Counted from the first letter of the stretch, positions 42,733-52,787 are shown. The stretch is 56,974 nt of DNA from Micavibrio sp. UBA7689 (GCA_002482805.1 DLGR01000021.1:1-56974); one strand, 5' to 3'. Notes: generated by a model from the letters alone, not told the origin. Translations and numbers: made by a program.

Positions 42733-43344
42733 TCAGGCCGATTTATCAACCTGATGATCGCCGCTAAGAGGGCCACCTTTTGATATGCCGACTTTGGCGG
42801 CGCGCAAAAGACGGTCTGCAATCACATAACCAGCTTCCACCACCTGAATGACGATGCCCGCGGGTTTACCCGGAACGGGCGCTTCGAACATCACTTCATG
42901 GAAGTTGGGATTAAAGGTTTCATCCAGCGGTTCGATTTTCTTGATTCCGTGCTTTTCAAATGTTTTGAGCAGATTGGCGTCCATTGCCTCCAGACCCGTG
43001 ATGATCGACGCTATGCGTTCATCATTGTGCAGTTCGGGGGAGATGGCGGCGAGGGCGCGGTGGAAGTTGTCCGAAAAGTCCAAAAGGTCTTTGGCAAAAG
43101 ACGTCACGGCATACTTACCAGCATCTTCGCGGTCTTTCACCGAGCGGCGGCGCGTGTTTTCGGCATCCGCCAGCGCGCGCATCATCTTTTCTTTCCATTC
43201 GGCGACTTCCGCCTCCAGAGCTGCGATTTTCACGGCCGCCAGATCAACGGGTGCCGTGCCTTCTGAGGCTTGCGCTTGATCTGCAAAGGCTTCGGGATTT
43301 ATTTCCGGCGTTTCTTCCGGTTTCTGATCGGGTTCGTTACTCAT
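42733..43344 (-). CDS. grpE: Nucleotide exchange factor GrpE
   Basis: A 203-residue protein that exchanges ADP for ATP on DnaK. Long N-terminal coiled coil (AALEAEVAEWKEKMMRALAD, ENTRRRSVKDRED), then the beta domain with NPNFHEVMFE and VEAGYVIADRLLRAAKVGIS, which is the most conserved GrpE segment. Length and order are normal. Confidence 0.95.
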   Translation of the reverse strand: MSNEPDQKPEETPEINPEAFADQAQASEGTAPVDLAAVKIAALEAEVAEWKEKMMRALADAENTRRRSVKDREDAGKYAVTSFAKDLLDFSDNFHRALAAISPELHNDERIASIITGLEAMDANLLKTFEKHGIKKIEPLDETFNPNFHEVMFEAPVPGKPAGIVIQVVEAGYVIADRLLRAAKVGISKGGPLSGDHQVDKSA

Positions 43345-43362
43345 ATTATTTCAACTGTTCTC

Positions 43363-44280
43363 TTAAAGACGGGTTCCGGGGCGCGTTACAAACACCGTTA
43401 ACTCTACCGGCGTTGTGGTGCGGCCTTCGGCGCCATCCGAGGGGCGCTGCACGGTTATGGTGCCGACTTCGGCATACCCATCCGCGCCGATTTCCTTGGC
43501 GAACCGTCCGCTTTCATCGATGAAATAGTACGTATCCGCGCCTTTTCCAGTGCCTGTATTACCGGAAGGTTGCAACGCACGGGTTCTGGCAAAATTGCCG
43601 ACCGCTTCGGAAATGTCTTCCCCGGGATGCGCCATAGGCACTTGCAGCGCGATCATCTTGTCGGAGGCGAATGAATGCAGGATACGGTCTTTTAAAGGGC
43701 CACCAAGATTTGCGCCTTTGAACACCACCATGCTTTCGGGAATAAGTTCAATGTGGTCGTTGTCGAGCACAAGTTGATACGTGTCTGCGCCCGCAGGGGA
43801 GGAAAATCGGATTTCCTGCGTGCCGCGGGATTGCAGATCTTTTTTATTCAGCACCATCAACGCGGTCGACATCTGGTTGCCCGTGCTGCATTTCTGCGTG
43901 GCGGCGGAACCTTCGGGCGCTACACGGCGGTATCTTTTGACTTTGATATCAAGGAAATGGGGATCAACGAATTTCGCTTCGTATTCGAGCGGGGTGAGCG
44001 AATAGCATCCGCTGATCATATCGGGGATCGCCATCTGGATTCCGAACTGGTCGTCTTCCATGTAAGGGTAATGCACAACATCCACCTGTACTTCGGTGGG
44101 ATAAATGAATCCTTTGTCCGCCATGCTGGCACGCTGGCGTTCCTGAATTTCCTTCACCGCATCGGGGACGGATCCTGTGAAGGTGGGATCATATAATTGG
44201 GATTCCGCGCCTTCTTCCTGCGCATATGCGGCAGGAACAAAAGCGAGAAGGGACAGGGCGAATATGAGGGTTCTGATCAA
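43363..44280 (-). CDS. Exported protein of unknown function
   Basis: I prefer the TTG at 44280 because GGAG lies 9 bp upstream and it gives a compact signal peptide (cleavage after AAYAQ); the frame is open to 44304. The mature part of about 285 residues contains Cys in ISGCYSL and TQKCSTGN and a beta-rich C-terminal half with HPGEDISEAVGNF and PVELTVFVTRPG. I do not recognise the family. Placed between hrcA and grpE. Confidence 0.55.
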   Translation of the reverse strand: MIRTLIFALSLLAFVPAAYAQEEGAESQLYDPTFTGSVPDAVKEIQERQRASMADKGFIYPTEVQVDVVHYPYMEDDQFGIQMAIPDMISGCYSLTPLEYEAKFVDPHFLDIKVKRYRRVAPEGSAATQKCSTGNQMSTALMVLNKKDLQSRGTQEIRFSSPAGADTYQLVLDNDHIELIPESMVVFKGANLGGPLKDRILHSFASDKMIALQVPMAHPGEDISEAVGNFARTRALQPSGNTGTGKGADTYYFIDESGRFAKEIGADGYAEVGTITVQRPSDGAEGRTTTPVELTVFVTRPGTRL

Positions 44281-44347
44281 GGGCTTAAACTCCGATTCCT
44301 TCAAGGATACATATATAGAAGCCCAAGGGCAATTATCCCTCGGCCTC

Positions 44348-45391
44348 TCATCCCTCGGAAAGTTTCCTGATGTTGCGCGATATCATTTCGGCCATAAAAT
44401 TTACGGACGGGACTATTTTTGCATAATCAAGACGGGTTGGGCCGATCACGCCCACAGCGCCCACGAAAGAGCCCGCGCCGTTGCGGTAGGGGGTAAGTAT
44501 CAGGGAATGGCCCGATCCGCCGAAAACGGGGTTTTCGGAGCCTATGAAGATTTTAACCCCGTCGGCCTGCCCCGCTTCTTCCAGTAATTTCGAAACCGTT
44601 TCCTTGGCTTCGAGCTGTTCCATGAGAAGACGGACGCGGTCCAGATCGTTGATCGAGTTCTGGTCGAGTAGGTTGGAAGCGCCGCGCACGATTAAGGTTC
44701 CGTCTCCGCTTTGCGTCGCAAGTCCTTCTTCCACAATGCGGGACATGAGTTCGCCGAGTTCGCCTCTGCGTTGTTTGATTTCGTTCGTGATCGCACCGCG
44801 CATTTCGCCGAAGGTTTTGCCGTAGAGGCGTTCCGACAGAAAATTGCTCGCCTGTTTCAAAATGTCGGGCGTTATGCCTGCGGGCAATTCCATGATGCGG
44901 TTTTCGACCATGCCGTCATCGGGCACAATAATCACCAATGCTCGGGTGGGTTGGAGCGAAACGAATTCGATATGTCGGATGGCTTTGTCGGCTTTCGGGG
45001 CTACAACAAGACCTGCGCTGCTGGAGAGGCCCGACAACATGCGACTTGCCTGTTCGAGCATGCCTTCCATCGTATTGCTTTCGGTGTATTGGGATTCCAG
45101 AACGGCCTGTTCGGTGGCGCTCAAGCTTCCGATCTCTAAAATCCCGTCCACGAAATAGCGAAGACCTTGCGTGGTAGGCAGGCGGCCTGCGGAAATATGC
45201 GGTGCTTCTAAAAGACCCAGATGTTCCAGATCCGCCATCACATTTCGGATGGTCGCGGGGGACAGATCGAAATTGCGCGAAAGCGTGCGCGAGCCCACGG
45301 GATCGCCGTTCGCCATATAGGTTTCGACGATATGGCGGAAAATATCCCTCGCCCGGTCATCCAAGGTGGTATAAGACACTACCGTTTTCAT
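44348..45391 (-). CDS. hrcA: Heat-inducible transcription repressor HrcA
   Basis: A 347-residue repressor that binds CIRCE sites and represses groESL and related operons. N-terminal winged helix: NFDLSPATIRNVMADLEHLGLLEAPHISAGRLPT. The dimerisation part carries SSAGLVVAP and the end TPYRNGAGSFVGAVGVIGPTRL. ATG 45391 has no ribosome binding site, but TATATT lies about 8 bp upstream, so the mRNA may be leaderless. The frame continues to 46219 only as antisense of rph. Confidence 0.93.
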   Translation of the reverse strand: MKTVVSYTTLDDRARDIFRHIVETYMANGDPVGSRTLSRNFDLSPATIRNVMADLEHLGLLEAPHISAGRLPTTQGLRYFVDGILEIGSLSATEQAVLESQYTESNTMEGMLEQASRMLSGLSSSAGLVVAPKADKAIRHIEFVSLQPTRALVIIVPDDGMVENRIMELPAGITPDILKQASNFLSERLYGKTFGEMRGAITNEIKQRRGELGELMSRIVEEGLATQSGDGTLIVRGASNLLDQNSINDLDRVRLLMEQLEAKETVSKLLEEAGQADGVKIFIGSENPVFGGSGHSLILTPYRNGAGSFVGAVGVIGPTRLDYAKIVPSVNFMAEMISRNIRKLSEG

Positions 45392-45442
45392 AAGCGATAA
45401 TATATAGATAGCCTGTACACAAAGGAAGAGAGAAACCAGACC

Positions 45443-46162
45443 ATGACCCGACCCTCCGGCAGAGCCGCCAACGAACTGCGCAAGATAGAAATCATTCCCG
45501 GCTATTCCAAACACGCCGAAGGAAGCTGTCTTGTGAAATTCGGCAATACGCACGTGCTTTGCACCGCCACCGTGGAAGAAAAACTTCCCGGCTGGATGAA
45601 GGGCCTTGGCAAAGGATGGGTAACGGCGGAATACGGCATGCTGCCCCGATCCACGCATTCGCGCATGGACCGCGAGGCCGCAAAAGGCAAACAATCGGGA
45701 CGCACGCAGGAAATTCAACGCCTCGTCGGACGCGCGCTTCGCGCCGTTGTGGATCTGCAAGGGCTGGGCGAACGCCAAATCAAAATCGATTGCGATGTCA
45801 TTCAGGCCGACGGCGGGACGCGCACGGCATCCGTCACGGGCGGGTATGTCGCTATGGTCGAGGCCATGAAGCATCTGGTAAAACTCGGCATGCTGCCCAA
45901 AATTCCTTTGACGGATTCCATCGCCGCGATTTCCTGCGGCATTCATGAAGGCACGGCTGTGCTCGATCTGGATTACGTGGAAGATTCCGCGGCAGACACC
46001 GATGCAAACTTTGTTATCACAGGCAAAGGCGGCATCGTCGAGATTCAAGGAACGGCGGAAAAGGATCCCTTTTCTCAGGAACAATTTCTGACGCTGCTCG
46101 ATCTCGCGCGCAAAGGCTGCGACGAATTGAAAGAAATTCAAAAGGCGGCATTGGGGCAATAA
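45443..46162 (+). CDS. rph: Ribonuclease PH
   Basis: A 239-residue phosphorolytic 3' exonuclease that trims tRNA ends. Typical start RPSGRAANELR, then GSCLVKFGNTHVLC, RSTHSRMDREAAKGKQSGRTQEIQRLVGRALR (split here by my quoting) and DCDVIQADGGTRTASVTG. AAGGAAGAG lies upstream of the ATG. It is divergent from hrcA and followed by rdgB, the usual alphaproteobacterial order. Confidence 0.96.
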   Translation: MTRPSGRAANELRKIEIIPGYSKHAEGSCLVKFGNTHVLCTATVEEKLPGWMKGLGKGWVTAEYGMLPRSTHSRMDREAAKGKQSGRTQEIQRLVGRALRAVVDLQGLGERQIKIDCDVIQADGGTRTASVTGGYVAMVEAMKHLVKLGMLPKIPLTDSIAAISCGIHEGTAVLDLDYVEDSAADTDANFVITGKGGIVEIQGTAEKDPFSQEQFLTLLDLARKGCDELKEIQKAALGQ

Positions 46163-46659
46163 TGGCGTACTACAACGCGGTCTTGTTACCACCGGAGGAA
46201 TTGTCTCAAGGGATAACAAGATGCGCTGCGTTTTTTTCCGATATTGCGGATGGATATTGTTTGTCCGATAAGGTTTTTCCGCATGTGACAGTGTACCAGT
46301 TTGAAGCAGCAGGAAAATTACCGGACTTTAAAATTGCAAAGTCTCTGCCTGTTTTTATCGGCAAGTTCGACACCCATATGGGTGAGGGGATTCATGAAGG
46401 ACACCGCTGGGTGGATTTTGAAGTGATGAAAACAAAAGAGATGTTGGAATTGCAGGCAGACGTTAAAAAACTGCTCGATGAAGCGGGCTTTAGAGTTTTG
46501 AACAAGACAGGTGCGGCCTATAGACCGCATTTGACGTTGTGCCGTTTGCAAAAGGGCGCTGACATACCAACGCGCCCCATGCCAAGCTTTCCCGAGACAT
46601 TGTGGCGTTTTGCCGTAGGACGTTCTGATCGCAACGGACAATTTCTGGGGGACATATGA
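46162..46659 (+). CDS. 2H phosphoesterase (2'-5' RNA ligase-like)
   Basis: A 165-residue protein with the two H-x-T motifs of the 2H superfamily: HVTVYQ near residue 42 and HLTLCR near 129. These two histidines act on 2',3'-cyclic or 2'-5' phosphodiesters. The length is typical for LigT-like proteins. It overlaps rph by one base (TAATG) and rdgB by 4 bp, so it is part of an rph - rdgB operon; a tRNA or RNA end role would fit. Confidence 0.75.
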   Translation: MAYYNAVLLPPEELSQGITRCAAFFSDIADGYCLSDKVFPHVTVYQFEAAGKLPDFKIAKSLPVFIGKFDTHMGEGIHEGHRWVDFEVMKTKEMLELQADVKKLLDEAGFRVLNKTGAAYRPHLTLCRLQKGADIPTRPMPSFPETLWRFAVGRSDRNGQFLGDI

Positions 46660-47246
46660 TTCAAAAACTCGTGATCGCTTCGCACAACAAGGGCAAACTC
46701 AAAGAGTTCGACATGCTCTTGCAGGGCCTCGTGCGGGAAGTAACTAATGCGGCGGAGTTGCGTTTGATTGAACCTGCAGAAACGGGAACTACATTCATCG
46801 AAAATGCGGAAATCAAGGCGCTGGCCGCCATGCGTGTTTCGGGCCTGCCTGCGTTATCGGATGACAGCGGCATGTCTGTAAATGCACTGGGCGGTGAGCC
46901 TGGCGTTTATTCCGCCGATTGGGCAGGAAATCCGCGTGATTTCAGCAAAGCCATGGCGCTGGTACATGAAAAAATGGGTGACGCGAAGGATAGATCGGCC
47001 TATTTTACGTCTGTCCTCGTACTTGCATACCCCGACGGGCGCATCGAAAGTTTCGAAGGGCGTGTGGATGGAAAACTCGTTTGGCCACCACGGGGTGTTG
47101 AAGGTTTCGGATATGACCCTCTGTTTCAACCAGACGGGTACGACAAAACTTTCGGTGAAATGACCGACGAGGAAAAGAAAACCGTTTCGCACCGTGCGCG
47201 GGCGACGCAAAAATTCATAAACTATCTAAAAGGAGAAAAAGCATGA
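46656..47246 (+). CDS. rdgB: XTP/dITP diphosphatase
   Basis: A 196-residue HAM1/RdgB enzyme that hydrolyses non-canonical purine nucleotides (XTP, ITP, dITP) to monophosphates. Motifs: IASHNKGKLKEF, ALSDDSGMSVNALGGEPGVYSA, FGYDPLFQPDG and the end SHRARATQKF. ATGA overlap with the preceding gene and again with the OsmC gene. Confidence 0.95.
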   Translation: MIQKLVIASHNKGKLKEFDMLLQGLVREVTNAAELRLIEPAETGTTFIENAEIKALAAMRVSGLPALSDDSGMSVNALGGEPGVYSADWAGNPRDFSKAMALVHEKMGDAKDRSAYFTSVLVLAYPDGRIESFEGRVDGKLVWPPRGVEGFGYDPLFQPDGYDKTFGEMTDEEKKTVSHRARATQKFINYLKGEKA

Positions 47247-47692
47247 GTGGTATCGCAAGAACAGCAAAGGCAGTCTGGAAAGGCACCGGCAAAGAAGGCA
47301 AGGGTACGATCGACACGCAAAGCGGCGTTTTGAAATCCCAACCCTACGGCTTCAACACGCGTTTTGAAAACGAACCTGGCACAAACCCCGAAGAATTGTT
47401 GGCCGCAGCGCACGCGGGTTGTTTTACAATGGCCTTGGCGTTTGGTTTGAATAAAGCAGGATTCACAGCCGATGAAATGACGACCAATTGCGCCGTAACG
47501 GTTGCGCCAGATGCAGGCGGTTTCACGATCACGAAATCGGAGCTTACATTGACCGCTAGCATTCCCAACATCACGCAAGCGCAGTTTGATGAAATCACGG
47601 CAGGCGCGAAAGCGGGCTGCCCTGTTTCCAAACTGTTCAATGCCGAAATCACTTTGAACGCGACGCTCGCGGGTCAAAGCAAAGCGGCCTAA
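47243..47692 (+). CDS. OsmC-family peroxiredoxin
   Basis: A 149-residue OsmC/Ohr-type protein that reduces organic hydroperoxides. The first reactive Cys is in AAAHAGCFTMALAFGL, the second in GCPVSKLFNAE. The GFNTRFENEPGTNPEELL segment is typical of OsmC. It overlaps rdgB by 4 bp. Confidence 0.9.
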   Translation: MSGIARTAKAVWKGTGKEGKGTIDTQSGVLKSQPYGFNTRFENEPGTNPEELLAAAHAGCFTMALAFGLNKAGFTADEMTTNCAVTVAPDAGGFTITKSELTLTASIPNITQAQFDEITAGAKAGCPVSKLFNAEITLNATLAGQSKAA

Positions 47693-47697
47693 TTATT

Positions 47698-48849
47698 ATG
47701 CAGAACGGCCAATTCGGAATTTACGTCCATTGGCCGTTCTGTGCTTCCAAATGCCCGTACTGCGATTTCAATTCGCATGTAGCTGATACGGTAGACCATC
47801 AAGCGTGGCGCGACGCTTACAAGCGCGAAATCAAACATTATGCCGATATGACTCAAGGCCGCACGGTAACATCCGTGTTTTTCGGCGGCGGCACGCCGTC
47901 TTTGATGGAGCCGGCAACGGCGGGACTCGTGATCGACGAAATCCAGCGCAGCTGGCGTATATCGAATGATTGTGAAATCACGCTGGAGGCGAACCCAACG
48001 TCGGTCGAAACAGAAAAATTCAAAGCGTTCCGATCCGCAGGCATAAACCGTGTGTCCATCGGCGTGCAAAGCCTGAAAGAACAGGATTTATCGTTCTTGG
48101 GACGCAAGCACGACGCGCCGCAGGCAATGCGTGCGATTGATTCCGCCGCGCAGGTGTTTGACCGGTATTCCTTTGACCTGATTTATGCGCGGCCCCGGCA
48201 GACCGTGCAGGAATGGGAAGCGGAATTGCGTGAGGCGCTTACACTTTGCCGTGATCATTTGTCGCTCTATCAACTTACCATTGAAAAAGGGACGCCGTTT
48301 TACATGATGCATGAGCGCGGCGATTTTAAAATTCCCGACGAGGAAGTGGCGGGGGATTTGTACGAAGTCACGCAGGATATAATGGAAGCCGAAGGCATGC
48401 GCGCCTATGAGATTTCCAACCACGCACGGGACGGGAAAGAATCGCAACACAATCTGACCTATTGGCGTTACACCGATTACGTGGGTATTGGGCCCGGCGC
48501 GCACGGGCGAGTGACTGTTGACGATAAAAAACAGGCGACCCGCGGACACCGCGCCCCCGATATCTGGCTGTCACAGGCTTTGGAGCAGGGACATGGCGCG
48601 CATCCGTTCGAAGAACTCACGCCGAGGGACCGTTTCACCGAATGTCTGATGATGGGCCTTCGACTGGAAGAAGGCATTCCCATTTCGCGCCTGGAAGAAG
48701 AGGGCGGAAAGAAAATTTCCGACCTGATTAATCACAAAAAAGTAGAAGCCCTTCAAGGCGAAGGGCTTCTGATATTGGATGGTCAGGTATTGCGGGCCAC
48801 TAAGGCGGGCCTACAAAGGCTTAACGGGGTGCTATCGTACCTGTTGTAG
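47698..48849 (+). CDS. hemW: Radical SAM protein HemW
   Basis: A 383-residue radical SAM protein, formerly annotated as coproporphyrinogen oxidase-like; HemW is thought to be a haem chaperone. The cluster motif is C-x3-C-x2-C in CASKCPYCDFNSH, with GGGTPSL and NRVSIGVQS. The C-terminal domain with YEISNHARDG and GIGPGAHGR fits. It is the last gene of the rph - rdgB operon; its end overlaps the convergent gene by 29 bp. Confidence 0.93.
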   Translation: MQNGQFGIYVHWPFCASKCPYCDFNSHVADTVDHQAWRDAYKREIKHYADMTQGRTVTSVFFGGGTPSLMEPATAGLVIDEIQRSWRISNDCEITLEANPTSVETEKFKAFRSAGINRVSIGVQSLKEQDLSFLGRKHDAPQAMRAIDSAAQVFDRYSFDLIYARPRQTVQEWEAELREALTLCRDHLSLYQLTIEKGTPFYMMHERGDFKIPDEEVAGDLYEVTQDIMEAEGMRAYEISNHARDGKESQHNLTYWRYTDYVGIGPGAHGRVTVDDKKQATRGHRAPDIWLSQALEQGHGAHPFEELTPRDRFTECLMMGLRLEEGIPISRLEEEGGKKISDLINHKKVEALQGEGLLILDGQVLRATKAGLQRLNGVLSYLL

Positions 48850-49870
48850 CACCAGCGGCAGGCGCTGTGCCGTTGCTCATCAAAGAACCGAAATCTGTTC
48901 CATTAATCAAAACGCTGCCGTTTGCACCGAACACGATGTCATAGGATTTGCTGTTGGGATTGCCTGCAACGGGTTTGCCCATGGCGCTGATCGCGCCGAT
49001 GCCGAGCATCGCTTGAAGCATTTTCGCACGGTTGGCAGGTGGTGCGGTGAGCATCGATTGCTGAAGATCCGCCGTCATGCCATCAAGGCCCGTCACGATG
49101 CCCGTTACACGTTCGGGTGCGCCGAACAGGAACGAGAAAACGTTATACGCATCAGGCTGGGCCGATTGCTGGCGATTTTGCACTTGTTCTTTTGTCATCG
49201 GCGTTTTGGAAGCGCGATCGGCGAGATTGGTGGTCAGTTTGATTTGTGGAATTGCGCCTTTGTACGATGTTGCGGCATCGAAGAAGGAAATATTGGCCAG
49301 CGTTGCAATGGCTGAGCCCGTGTAGGCTTCGGGGTCTTGTTCCTGCAGATTGCTGTCAAAATTCAACGCGCCTACGGTTGCCGTGTTCTGGTCTTCCAGA
49401 TCGTTCAACTGAACATTCGCAAGTTTTGCGGAGAGCGAGGTGAAGTGGCCAAGTTTTTCATTCCATACGCCGCTGGCGCTTTGCGTGCCTATATCGGTTC
49501 TGAATTGTTCGGCGCCGGAAGGGCCGAATGAGCTGATCGGCGTGGGAACAGCCAGGGAAACTTTCCATTCGAATTCGCCTTGCGGCACAGCGTTCACCGC
49601 GATCATGCCGATTTCAGAGCGCACGCCGCGGGAATCCGTGTAGGTAAGGTGCGGTAAAGTGTAGGCGTAATAGTCAGCCGTTTTTTCCATGGTGACGGAA
49701 CCTTTGCTCACGAGTTTGCAACCGTTCTTCATGGCCATGGCTTTTTGATTTTCGAGGAACCCTTCGATCTGGCCTTTCAAGACTTGAGCGCGCGCATCTG
49801 TGTCCAGTGCGGCTTTTGCGGCAGGTGCGAAGAGCATCATGAGAAGGGCGAAAAGAGCGATGTGTTTCAT
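48821..49870 (-). CDS. Exported protein of unknown function
   Basis: ATG 49870 has AAAAGGATA upstream and gives a signal peptide (cleavage after AAKAA). The frame is open to 49987 only by a GTG. The 349-residue product has a mostly beta N-terminal half, then a Gln/Ala-rich middle and an end with YDIVFGANGSVLINGTDFG, which looks like a conserved beta element of a periplasmic protein. I do not recognise the family. Confidence 0.6.
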   Translation of the reverse strand: MKHIALFALLMMLFAPAAKAALDTDARAQVLKGQIEGFLENQKAMAMKNGCKLVSKGSVTMEKTADYYAYTLPHLTYTDSRGVRSEIGMIAVNAVPQGEFEWKVSLAVPTPISSFGPSGAEQFRTDIGTQSASGVWNEKLGHFTSLSAKLANVQLNDLEDQNTATVGALNFDSNLQEQDPEAYTGSAIATLANISFFDAATSYKGAIPQIKLTTNLADRASKTPMTKEQVQNRQQSAQPDAYNVFSFLFGAPERVTGIVTGLDGMTADLQQSMLTAPPANRAKMLQAMLGIGAISAMGKPVAGNPNSKSYDIVFGANGSVLINGTDFGSLMSNGTAPAAGATTGTIAPR

Positions 49871-49976
49871 GTAAAATATCCTTTTAAAGAACCTGCTAAC
49901 GAATAAACGCGGAAAATGTGCCATCTTTATGGCCTTATCTGTTTGAAAAAGCAAATTATTGAAGTACATCAAATAT

Positions 49977-52787
49977 ATGAACGTCACAAATCATGCCGTT
50001 AAGGGGGATAGCCGGATCACGGCGGTGTTGGGGCCGACCAATACGGGGAAAACCTATTACGCGATAGAGCAAATGCTTTCCTACCAAAGGGGATGTATCG
50101 GATTCCCTCTGCGTTTGTTGGCGCGGGAAAATTATGACCGCGTGGCGGCTAAGGTGGGTAAAGCCTATGTTGCACTGGTGACGGGCGAGGAAAAGATCAT
50201 TCCACCAAATGCGCGGTATTTTATGTGCACTGTGGAATCCATGCCCATCGAACAAGAATTCGAATTTATCGGCGTCGATGAAATCCAGTTATGCGCCGAC
50301 CCTGACCGCGGGCACATCTTTACGGACAGGCTTTTGAGGGCACGCGGGACAGAAGCGACTATGTTCATGGGTTCGGATACCATGAAGCATGTTATCGCGA
50401 ACCTCGTGCCGTTTTGTGAGATCATCACACGTCCGCGTCTGTCTGTTTTGGAATATACGGGCTTTAAAAAACTCACGCGACTGAACAAACGCACCGCTGT
50501 AGTCGCGTTTTCCATCGATGACGTTTATGCAATAGCCGATATGATCCGTAGGCAGCGCGGAGGGACTGCTGTTGTGCTCGGTGCGCTGTCCCCGCGTACT
50601 CGCAACGCGCAGGTGGAAATGTATCAATCGGGCGAAGTGGATTTTATGGTCGCGACCGATGCCATCGGTATGGGTCTTAACATGGATATCCAGCATGTTG
50701 CTCTGGCCGCCACGCGCAAATATGACGGGGAGAAACCAAGGCCGCTGACAAAATCAGAGCTCGCGCAGATCGCAGGACGCGCAGGGCGTTATAAAACGGA
50801 CGGCACTTTCGGCGTGACGGGCAATGTCAAAGATTTAGACCCCGATATTGTGGATGCCATCGAAAAACACCAATTCGAAGCGCTTCAGCATATTTATTGG
50901 CGCAACGCCGATCTTGATTATTCTGCGCCGCTGGCGCTGTTCCGGTCATTAGAAAGATCGTCCGGCAAATCCATGCTGCAAAAGGGCCGCCCGTCCGATG
51001 ATTACCTGACGCTGGCCAACATGCTGGAACGCGATGAGATTATGGCACTCGCACATGGGAAAGATTCCGTGAAACTTTTGTGGGATGTGTGCCAGATTCC
51101 GGATTTCAGAAAAACACTCACCGAAACGCACAATGATCTTGTCGCGGAAATTTACAGATTTTTGAATGACGTCGGCGCACTACCCGAAGAATGGATGGAA
51201 GACCACATTCAAAAACTTGATTCTATCGAAGGCGAGGTTGATACCTTGATGACCCGCATATCCCATGTGCGGACATGGACCTATGTAACGCATCGCGCGG
51301 ATTGGGTGGTGGATCCCGAACATTGGCGTGGGAGAACTTTAAAAATAGAAGACCGTTTGTCCGATGCCCTCCATCAAGCGTTAACCAAACGTTTTGTCGA
51401 TAAGCGTTCCACCGTACTTTTGGGCGCAATGGAAGAGGGGACCCAGCTTTTGGCCGGTATTAAGAAAGACGGCGAAGTGGTTGTGGAAGGGCAAAGAGTG
51501 GGTCAATTGGCGGGATTCCGCTTTTATCCTGACGAAACTTCGGGTAGAGAAGAGTTCAAAGCCATTATGGCCGCCGCGAGGCAGGCTCTGCGGCCGGAAA
51601 TAGGAAACAGACTAGGCATGATTTTAAAATCCGAAGACAAGCAATTCAAACTCGCCGATGACGGTCAGATTTTGTGGCAGGCGGATGCGACAAACCCGCT
51701 TCCCGGAGACTCCGTGGGTCGCATCAAAAAAGGCAATACGCTTTTGAAGCCGTTGGCCGATGTTCAGGATTCAAATTTGCTCGACGGTGCCGACAAAAAT
51801 GCCGTCGGTGAAAAATTGCAAGAGTGGCTTGATCGCCAGATTCATTTTACACTGGAGCCGTTGTTCCGTTTGACGGGCGGCGATGATTTGACGGCACAGG
51901 CGCGCGGTATCGCGTTCCAATTGCAGGAGTCATTGGGTATTGTTCCCCGTGAAAATCTGGAAGAGTTGATCGCCCCGCTTGATGAAGAAGGCCGCAAGGC
52001 GCTTCGTGCACGTAAAGTGCGCATGGGGCCGTTGCTTGTGTTTTTGCCCGAACTCAATAAACCCGCTGCCGTGCGTTTGCGCGGCATGCTACTTACGTTG
52101 TGGCAGGGAAAAGAACTCCCCGCCGAATTGCCGAAGGAAGGCATCGTATCTTTCACGGTGGCTGATAAAGCCATCGACAAGGATTATTATCGTTCGATTG
52201 GTTATCCCGTTTATGGTCCGCGTTCCATCCGCGTGGATATGTTGGATCGCGTAGTTTGCGCTGTTTACGACGGTGCGAAAGACGGGCAATTCAAGGCCGA
52301 ACACAAGATGGCCGAATGGCTGGGTTCGAATATTCTCGATCTTTATGCCGTTCTGGAAGCCATGGGTCACAAGATCATCCATGACCCCGCCGCCGAAAAG
52401 GTAAAGTCCGAAGAAACTCCTGCTGCAGAAGCTCCTGCAGAATTCGCTGAAGCAACTGTGGAAGCGGTGCCTGCAGCCGAAAAAACAAAACCCGAACTGG
52501 CCACGTTCCGTTTGAAGCGCGGCAGGGCAAACCAGGCTTCGGGGCCGCGCCCTGAACGCGCCGAAAAAGGCGAACGAAAAGAAAAATCCTTCTCCAAGCC
52601 GGATAAAAAAGCACACGGTAAGAAAGACAACGAAAAATTTGCCAAGAAAAAAGACGGCGGCAAACCGAAACGCGATGATCGCGATAACCGCGAAGACCGC
52701 GTCTATTCCAGCAATCCCGACAAATTCGAAGATTCACCGTTCGCGATATTGCAGCAGTTGAAACTGGGTAATGATAAAAAGAAGTAA
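49977..52787 (+). CDS. SUV3-like RNA helicase
   Basis: A 936-residue SF2 helicase related to the mitochondrial degradosome helicase SUV3 and to MgpS of alphaproteobacteria. Motif I LGPTNTGKT, motif II VDEIQL, the GMGLNMDI region, motif VI QIAGRAGRYKTDG. After the core follow a long helical domain and a disordered Lys/Glu-rich tail (about 820-936). ATG 49977 and TTG 49959 are both possible starts. Known roles of the family: RNA turnover; the substrate here is unknown. Confidence 0.88.
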   Translation: MNVTNHAVKGDSRITAVLGPTNTGKTYYAIEQMLSYQRGCIGFPLRLLARENYDRVAAKVGKAYVALVTGEEKIIPPNARYFMCTVESMPIEQEFEFIGVDEIQLCADPDRGHIFTDRLLRARGTEATMFMGSDTMKHVIANLVPFCEIITRPRLSVLEYTGFKKLTRLNKRTAVVAFSIDDVYAIADMIRRQRGGTAVVLGALSPRTRNAQVEMYQSGEVDFMVATDAIGMGLNMDIQHVALAATRKYDGEKPRPLTKSELAQIAGRAGRYKTDGTFGVTGNVKDLDPDIVDAIEKHQFEALQHIYWRNADLDYSAPLALFRSLERSSGKSMLQKGRPSDDYLTLANMLERDEIMALAHGKDSVKLLWDVCQIPDFRKTLTETHNDLVAEIYRFLNDVGALPEEWMEDHIQKLDSIEGEVDTLMTRISHVRTWTYVTHRADWVVDPEHWRGRTLKIEDRLSDALHQALTKRFVDKRSTVLLGAMEEGTQLLAGIKKDGEVVVEGQRVGQLAGFRFYPDETSGREEFKAIMAAARQALRPEIGNRLGMILKSEDKQFKLADDGQILWQADATNPLPGDSVGRIKKGNTLLKPLADVQDSNLLDGADKNAVGEKLQEWLDRQIHFTLEPLFRLTGGDDLTAQARGIAFQLQESLGIVPRENLEELIAPLDEEGRKALRARKVRMGPLLVFLPELNKPAAVRLRGMLLTLWQGKELPAELPKEGIVSFTVADKAIDKDYYRSIGYPVYGPRSIRVDMLDRVVCAVYDGAKDGQFKAEHKMAEWLGSNILDLYAVLEAMGHKIIHDPAAEKVKSEETPAAEAPAEFAEATVEAVPAAEKTKPELATFRLKRGRANQASGPRPERAEKGERKEKSFSKPDKKAHGKKDNEKFAKKKDGGKPKRDDRDNREDRVYSSNPDKFEDSPFAILQQLKLGNDKKK

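Noticed and set aside
45392..46219. N-terminal extension of the hrcA frame by 276 residues
   Set aside because: It is antisense to rph. The HrcA family starts at the ATG 45391, and the extension has no domain pattern.
48741..48766. Strong hairpin (AGCCCTTC...GAAGGGCTTCT) as a terminator
   Set aside because: It is inside the hemW coding region and the frame stays open; it lies about 85 bp before the stop.
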